This document shows positions 59,749 through 64,000 of a stretch of DNA of 64,000 nt, in pieces. The first letter of the stretch is position 1. Each line of letters opens with the position of its first letter. Source of the DNA: CAYRNY01 sp964425755 (GTDB lineage Bacteria; Chloroflexota; Anaerolineae; Aggregatilineales; Aggregatilineaceae); assembly GCA_964425755.1 (NCBI GenBank), contig CAYRNY010000011.1, forward strand, positions 62,001-126,000, in the 5' to 3' direction. Below the pieces are notes generated by a model. It did no database searches. It was not told where the DNA came from and saw nothing but the letters and a program-made list of their open reading frames with translations. The position numbers and the translations under genes are program-made.

Positions 59749-61023
59749 ATGACCGATGCACAGCCCACACCGCCAGTATCCGATCCGGAACATCTCGCCA
59801 CGCTGTACGAAATCACGCGCGAACTCAACTCCAGCCTGGAGCTTGACGTCGTGCTGGGAAACATCATCGACCGTGTGATCGGCGTGACCGGCGCGGAACG
59901 CGGGTTCTTGATGCTGCGTAACGAGCGCACCGGGCAACTGGAATTCCGGGTCGCGCGCGGCATGGACCGTAGCGATCTCGAATCGCCGGAGTTCCAGGTC
60001 AGCACGTCGATCCTGCGCAAAGTCGAACAGACCTGCAAGCCACTGCTGACGGATAACGCGCAGTACGACGACCGGTTCACGCGCGGCGAAAGCATCATGA
60101 TCCTGGGCCTGCGCTCGATCCTGTGCGTGCCGATCCTGGTGCGCGGGCGTTTTATCGGGCTGGTGTACGTCGACAACCGCCTGCACGAGGGGTTGTTCAA
60201 CGAAGGCCATCGCGACCTGCTGGCCGCTTTCGCCAGCCAGGCCGGGATCGCGATTGATAATGCGCGGCTGTACCAGGTGGCGGTCGAAAAGGGGCGCATG
60301 GAGAAAGAGCTCCAGATGGCGAAAGAGATCCAGCGCGGCTGGCTACCTCAAAACCTGCCCACGATCCCCGGCTACGATCTCGCGGCGGATTGGCGCTCCG
60401 CGCGCGAGGTGGCGGGCGACTTCTACGACTGTTTCGAGCTGGATAACGGTGCCTGGGGCGTCGTGATCGCGGACGTGTCCGACAAGGGCGCGCCGGCGGC
60501 GCTGTTCATGGCCGTGTCGCGTAGCCTGATCCGCAGCGCCGCGATGACGCAAGGCGAACCGGTAGCCGCGCTGCGCCAGACGAACCTCAGCATCCTCAAA
60601 GACACCGAAAGCGGCATGTTCGTCACGGTGTATTACGCGCTGCTGCACCCGGGGGGACGCGTGATCGGTGTGAACGCCGGACACAACCGCCCGCTACTGG
60701 TCCGCAAGGACGGATCGCATAAGTTCTTGCCGCGCGGCGGGCGTCCGCTGGGCTGGTTTGAAGACCTGCCGGTCGAGCCGGTCGAAATCCAGCTCCAACC
60801 GGGCGATGCGCTGGTGTTGTACACCGACGGCCTGACCGAGGCCGAGAACATTCACGGCGAAGCCTACGGTGACGAACGGCTGGCCGAAGTGGTGCGCCAG
60901 CACGCCGGTCAATCCGCGGACGCGATCCTGCAGGCGATCAACGCCTCGGTGCTAGACTTCATGGGTGACGCGCCGCCCTTCGACGACACGACGCTGTTTG
61001 TCGTGCGTTATATGGGCGCGTGA
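59749..61023 (+). CDS. GAF-domain SpoIIE-type serine/threonine phosphatase
   Basis: A 424-residue signalling protein: GAF domain at about residues 17-165 (LATLYEITRELNSSLELDVV, RSILCVPILVRGRFIGLVYV), a short coiled linker (VEKGRMEKELQMAKEIQRGW) and a PP2C-type SpoIIE domain (REVAGDFYDCFELDNGAWGV, IADVSDKGAPAALFM, VLYTDGLTEAEN). It probably dephosphorylates an anti-sigma-factor antagonist in response to a ligand of the GAF domain. TATAAT at 59707-59712 is a good -10 box with a poor -35. AGGAC lies 8 bases before the ATG. Confidence 0.92.
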   Translation: MTDAQPTPPVSDPEHLATLYEITRELNSSLELDVVLGNIIDRVIGVTGAERGFLMLRNERTGQLEFRVARGMDRSDLESPEFQVSTSILRKVEQTCKPLLTDNAQYDDRFTRGESIMILGLRSILCVPILVRGRFIGLVYVDNRLHEGLFNEGHRDLLAAFASQAGIAIDNARLYQVAVEKGRMEKELQMAKEIQRGWLPQNLPTIPGYDLAADWRSAREVAGDFYDCFELDNGAWGVVIADVSDKGAPAALFMAVSRSLIRSAAMTQGEPVAALRQTNLSILKDTESGMFVTVYYALLHPGGRVIGVNAGHNRPLLVRKDGSHKFLPRGGRPLGWFEDLPVEPVEIQLQPGDALVLYTDGLTEAENIHGEAYGDERLAEVVRQHAGQSADAILQAINASVLDFMGDAPPFDDTTLFVVRYMGA

Positions 61024-61039
61024 CGCGCCGCGCCACCGG

Positions 61040-62152
61040 TCACCACGCCGGATCATGCATCACGTCATCCAGCACGCACGCGACCGCGCCCAACGCGCAG
61101 GCGTTCGACGTGATCTCCGAGATTACAATCTCGGCGCGGCTGTCATCCGGCATGACGACCTGCGCCTGCACCGACGCGCGGATCGCGGGCAATACACCGG
61201 CCAGCGCGCGCCCGACCGTGCCCCCTAACACGACCAACTGCGGGTTGAACACGTTGACCAGGTTGGCAATGCCAGGGCTGAGGATCGCCGCGATCCGCGC
61301 GAGCGCGTCGGGCGCGTGGTGGTCCTGCCCCGCGATCGCCGCGCGCAGATGCGCTTCCCAGCAGCCATGCTTGCCACAGGTGCAAGGTGGCCCGGCAGGG
61401 TCGATCTGCATGTGCCCGACCTCGCCGGCGTAACCGTCAATGCCCTGAAACAGATCGCCATTGACGAACAGCCCCGCCCCGATCGCGCGCGTGCCGATGC
61501 CCAGGTAGATGAAATCGCTCGTGTTGCGCGCTGCGCCGAAATAATGCTCGCCCAGCGCGGCGATGCTCGCTTCGTTGCCTACGTGTACCGGTAGCCGGAA
61601 GCGGCGCTCCCAACGCTCGCGGAACGGGATCGCTTGCCAGCCCAGCGTCGAGGACGCGGTCAGCGTGCCTTGCGCCGCGTTGACCAGCCCCGACAGCCCC
61701 AGCCCGATCCCCAACGGTTTCATCTGCTCGCCTTCGGCGTTGTGCTGCAGCGCCGCGTCGATCAGCGCCTCGACGCGCGGGATCACGTCATCTGGCTCGG
61801 TGTCCGTCACCGCGAACGCGCGCTCCCAGCGGGGCCGGGCGACGAAGTCCGTCAGCATGACCAGCGCGGCATCGCCCGTGATCTCGACGCCGATGGCGCA
61901 GCCGCCCGCCGGGTTCAGTTCGAGCTGTGTGCCCGGACGTCCCCCGCGTGACGGGCCGATCCCGGTTTCGTGGATCAGCTTAGCCTCGCGAAGGTCATCA
62001 ACCAGGCTGGAAACGGTGCTGCGCGTCAGGCCGGTTCGCTCCGCCAGTTCGGCGCGGGATTGGGGCGCGTGCCGCCGCAGGTGGTTGAGGATCAGCGCGC
62101 GGTTGATCGTGCGCACCAGGGCATGGTTTGCGGTACGGTGGTCTTTTTTCAT
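61040..62152 (-). CDS. ROK-family transcriptional repressor (NagC/XylR type)
   Basis: A 370-residue repressor: N-terminal winged helix with SRAELAERTGLTRSTVSSLV (residues 31-50) and a ROK domain with IGVEITGDAALVM, GLGLSGLVN and the zinc motif CTCGKHGCWEAH. The neighbouring SIS-domain gene and ROK-fold kinase point to an amino-sugar signal such as N-acetylglucosamine 6-phosphate. It is divergently transcribed from a shared operator; its leader is only about 28 bases and has no Shine-Dalgarno sequence. Confidence 0.93.
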   Translation of the reverse strand: MKKDHRTANHALVRTINRALILNHLRRHAPQSRAELAERTGLTRSTVSSLVDDLREAKLIHETGIGPSRGGRPGTQLELNPAGGCAIGVEITGDAALVMLTDFVARPRWERAFAVTDTEPDDVIPRVEALIDAALQHNAEGEQMKPLGIGLGLSGLVNAAQGTLTASSTLGWQAIPFRERWERRFRLPVHVGNEASIAALGEHYFGAARNTSDFIYLGIGTRAIGAGLFVNGDLFQGIDGYAGEVGHMQIDPAGPPCTCGKHGCWEAHLRAAIAGQDHHAPDALARIAAILSPGIANLVNVFNPQLVVLGGTVGRALAGVLPAIRASVQAQVVMPDDSRAEIVISEITSNACALGAVACVLDDVMHDPAW

Positions 62153-62161
62153 GGCGACGCA

Positions 62162-62190
62162 ACTTTGTTTGTATTGACTACAAACAAAGT
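62162..62190. promoter_or_regulatory. Operator of the ROK repressor
   Basis: Perfect 12-base arms ACTTTGTTTGTA (62162-62173) and TACAAACAAAGT (62179-62190) around TTGAC. The length and AAAC/GTTT-rich pattern are typical of XylR/NagC-type operators. It overlaps the -35 box of the plus-strand promoter and the -10 box of the minus-strand promoter. Confidence 0.85.
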
Positions 62191-62202
62191 ATAGGCTAAA
62201 AT
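62174..62202 (+). promoter_or_regulatory. Promoter of the SIS-domain gene
   Basis: TTGACT (62174-62179) and TAAAAT (62197-62202), 17 bases apart. Confidence 0.7.
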
Positions 62203-62216
62203 ATAAAGTGTGTCAA
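62188..62216 (-). promoter_or_regulatory. Promoter of the ROK repressor gene
   Basis: TTGACA (62216-62211) and TATACT (62193-62188), 17 bases apart on the minus strand; the -10 box touches the operator, so the repressor would control itself. Confidence 0.75.
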
Positions 62217-62275
62217 TCGTGGCGCGCCGTCCGAAGTCGCGCCGCTCATGACGGTAGCAACCAGAGGATGGGACC

Positions 62276-63322
62276 ATGTACCTGGAACAAGAAATCGCCG
62301 CGCAGCCGACCGTGTTGCAGCGCCTGATCAGCGAGGAAGCCGGCACCGCCCGCACCATCGCGGGCGCGATCCGCGCGTTCGAACCAGCGTTCGTGCACAT
62401 CGCCGCACGCGGCACGTCGGATAACGCGGCGCGTTATGCGCAGTACCTGTTTGGGGCACACGCGCGCCTGCCGGTCGCGCTGGCGACGCCCTCGCTGCAC
62501 ACGCTGTACCGCACGCCGCCCATGCTGGCCCGCGCGCTGGTGATCGGCATTTCGCAGTCCGGCAAGAGCGAGGACGTGCGCCAGGTGCTTGAGGACGCCC
62601 GCGCGCAAGGCGCGCTGACGGTCGCGATCACTAACGACGCCACATCCCCGATGGCGCAGACCGCCGGACACCACATGCTGCTCGGTGTGGGCGAGGAGAA
62701 AAGCGTCGCGGCGACGAAGACCTACACCGCGCAACTGGCCGCGATCGCGATGCTGGTCGCGGCGCTGACCGGCGACGAGGAGCAGCAGGCCATGCTCGGC
62801 AAACTACCCGGCTACGCCTCGCAGACGCTCACCGATCACATCACCGGGCCGCTGCACGAACCCCAATGGGTCGAACGCTATCGTTACATGGATCAGTTCG
62901 CGGTCATCGGGCGCGGGTTTAATTACTGCACTGTGTTTGAGATTAACCTCAAGGTGAAGGAGCTGTGTTACATCACCGGCGTCGCTTACAGCGAGGCGGA
63001 CTTCCGGCACGGGCCGATCGCCGTGATCAGTCCGGGCTTTCCGGTGCTGGCCGTCGCGCCGCGCGGCAAGACGCTGCCGGCGATGGTCGACCTGCTGGCG
63101 AAGCTGCACGAAAAAGAGGCGGAACTGATCGTCATCTCGAACGACGAGAGCGCGTTCGCCCACGCCCAGCAGGCGCTGCACCTGCCGGATGACGTGCCCG
63201 AATGGCTCTCGCCGGTCGTCGCGGTGCTGCACGGGCAGGTGTTCGCGATGCGGCTGGCGCTGGTGAAAGGCCACGAGGTGGACCGTCCGCGCGGCCTGAC
63301 GAAGGTCACCGTGACACGCTAG
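62276..63322 (+). CDS. SIS-domain sugar isomerase/deaminase (NagB-II/AgaS type)
   Basis: A 348-residue protein with two SIS domains: FVHIAARGTSDNAARYAQYL, GISQSGKSEDVRQVLEDA, VGEEKSVAATKTYTAQLA, and the second FAVIGRGFNYCTVFEINLKV with EADFRHGPIAV. The end DRPRGLTKVTVT matches the isomerase half of GlmS, but there is no glutaminase half, so a glucosamine-6-phosphate deaminase/isomerase role in amino-sugar breakdown is most likely. GAGG lies 8 bases before the ATG. Confidence 0.88.
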   Translation: MYLEQEIAAQPTVLQRLISEEAGTARTIAGAIRAFEPAFVHIAARGTSDNAARYAQYLFGAHARLPVALATPSLHTLYRTPPMLARALVIGISQSGKSEDVRQVLEDARAQGALTVAITNDATSPMAQTAGHHMLLGVGEEKSVAATKTYTAQLAAIAMLVAALTGDEEQQAMLGKLPGYASQTLTDHITGPLHEPQWVERYRYMDQFAVIGRGFNYCTVFEINLKVKELCYITGVAYSEADFRHGPIAVISPGFPVLAVAPRGKTLPAMVDLLAKLHEKEAELIVISNDESAFAHAQQALHLPDDVPEWLSPVVAVLHGQVFAMRLALVKGHEVDRPRGLTKVTVTR

Positions 63323-63336
63323 AAGGCATCCGCCGC

Positions 63337-63347
63337 CGGTGCCCGGT
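63337..63347. repeat. Short dispersed repeat, copy 3
   Basis: CGGTGCCCGGT 15 bases after the SIS gene stop; directly following, CCGGTT and AACCGG could form a weak hairpin without a T-run. Confidence 0.35.
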
Positions 63348-63413
63348 TGTCGGTTAACCGGCTGGCGCACACCGTCACACCACAGCGCGGCTATCTGGCC
63401 CGAAACATGACCA

Positions 63414-63441
63414 TTGCCAACTGAAACCTAACAACTATAAC
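63414..63441 (+). promoter_or_regulatory. Promoter of the ROK-fold kinase gene
   Basis: TTGCCA (63414-63419) and TATAAC (63436-63441), 16 bases apart, 22 bases before the ATG. Confidence 0.55.
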
Positions 63442-63462
63442 CATTTTACGGAGTGACTCACG

Positions 63463-64000
63463 ATGACCCAGGCATTTCCCTTGATCGAACCGAACATCGT
63501 CCCTGCACTCGATCCGGGCTTCCGGCCCGCCGTGCTGGCAAATCGCGCATTCCGGCAGGCGGTCGCCGACTCCGGCGGCGGTGTGCCGCTGGTGCTCGGG
63601 TTGGAGCGGCTCAACGGCTCGCTTTCGCGCTACGAAACCGTCGTCTTTTCCGGCGATCATCCCCAGGCGGACTCGAGCCTGTTTTACGTCGAGCGGCTGG
63701 TCAAATTCCTGCTGTGGCAGCGCGGCGGGTGGAAGGTGTACGTCGGCGGCCCCTCGCGCATCGGCGAGCATATCCGGCAGGTTTATTCGCCGGGCGGCGC
63801 GCGCGCGTTCGACTATCATTTCATGGGCGAAAAAGTCTACCAGCAACCGTTTACCGTCGTCGTGTGCGGTGCGGACGAGGTCCCGCCGGAGCACGAGCCG
63901 GAGAAGTCGCTGGGCCGCCACCTGGAAGGCAACCGCATCGGCTTTGACCTCGGCGCGTCGGACCTGAAGGTCTCGGCGGTGGTCGATGGCGAGGCGATCT
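63463..64000 (+). CDS. ROK-family sugar kinase-like protein, 3' end outside window
   Basis: The first 179 codons of a protein that leaves the window. It starts MTQAFPLIEPNIVPALDP, has an unusual N-terminal region of about 160 residues (with SRYETVVFSGDHPQADSS and KVYVGGPSRIGEHIRQVY) and then reaches IGFDLGASDLKVSAVVDGE, the phosphate-1 loop of the ROK/actin-like ATPase fold. N-terminal extensions of this size are not present in ordinary ROK glucokinases. GGAG lies 9 bases before the ATG. With the SIS-domain protein it suggests amino-sugar phosphorylation and catabolism. Confidence 0.78.
   Translation, partial: MTQAFPLIEPNIVPALDPGFRPAVLANRAFRQAVADSGGGVPLVLGLERLNGSLSRYETVVFSGDHPQADSSLFYVERLVKFLLWQRGGWKVYVGGPSRIGEHIRQVYSPGGARAFDYHFMGEKVYQQPFTVVVCGADEVPPEHEPEKSLGRHLEGNRIGFDLGASDLKVSAVVDGEAI

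Noticed and set aside
1..64000. tRNA, rRNA, CRISPR array, insertion sequence or prophage
   Set aside because: No cloverleaf-like gene, regular spaced repeat, transposase or phage structural gene was recognised on either strand.

Overview
The window is a high-GC bacterial chromosome segment with about 54 recognisable protein genes, no rRNA or tRNA, no insertion sequence and no CRISPR array. The gene set (FabG, Asp23, NusB and TatC side by side; a Rieske/cytochrome b operon with DUF4405- and DUF5666-like partners; a lipoprotein with a long Pro/Thr linker; a Gram-positive style LexA box; many sugar ABC systems) fits a heterotrophic Chloroflexota of the class Anaerolineae. That placement is inference from gene content, not from a marker-gene comparison.

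Layout. 1-5649: dinB (cut by the window edge), an isochorismatase-fold hydrolase, a lipid kinase followed by a dual-specificity phosphatase, a PRC-barrel protein, and a phosphoribosyltransferase overlapping a PIN protein. 5714-14381: treY/treZ trehalose synthesis, a CDP-alcohol phosphatidyltransferase, a GH31 glucosidase and the broken start of a GH130 phosphorylase. 14425-21605: a sugar module with a dehydrogenase, ABC permeases and binding protein, a TIM-barrel epimerase/isomerase and a Gfo/Idh/MocA oxidoreductase; two promoters in it carry the same LacI-type palindrome. 21692-31032: housekeeping and unknown genes (class V aminotransferase, SIMPL protein, GNAT-like protein, R3H ATPase, tmk, FmdB-type zinc ribbon, rhomboid, bcp). 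31285-32058: lexA with a LexA box inside a near-perfect sigma-70 promoter. 32170-39042: a respiratory operon (DUF5666-like protein, cytochrome b, Rieske, triheme cytochrome c, DUF4405 protein) that ends with its own response regulator and histidine kinase and starts behind an 11-bp-periodic direct repeat. 39149-46059: lipoprotein, asparaginase, hydrolase, cyclic-2,3-diphosphoglycerate-synthetase-like GTPase, tatC, nusB, Asp23, fabG. 46086-50054: pdxT and a complete pantothenate operon panB-panE-panC-panD. 50255-57033: an operon arranged like the Streptomyces cellobiose cluster (LacI regulator, binding protein, two permeases, GH1 glucosidase) with operators nearly identical to the CebR box. 57092-61023: sugar-nucleotide epimerase, M20 peptidase, GAF-SpoIIE phosphatase. 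61040-64000: amino-sugar module (ROK repressor, SIS-domain deaminase/isomerase, start of a ROK-fold kinase) around a divergent promoter with a perfect 12-bp inverted repeat.

The most unusual items are the three tandem extracytoplasmic repeats inserted into the permease at 51640-53226 (one related unit occurs in the other operon's permease at 15612), the CebR-like operators and synteny, the self-contained two-component control of the cytochrome b operon, and the in-frame remains of a GH130 gene. No sugar-transport ATPase lies in the window, so both ABC systems probably use a shared ATPase encoded elsewhere.
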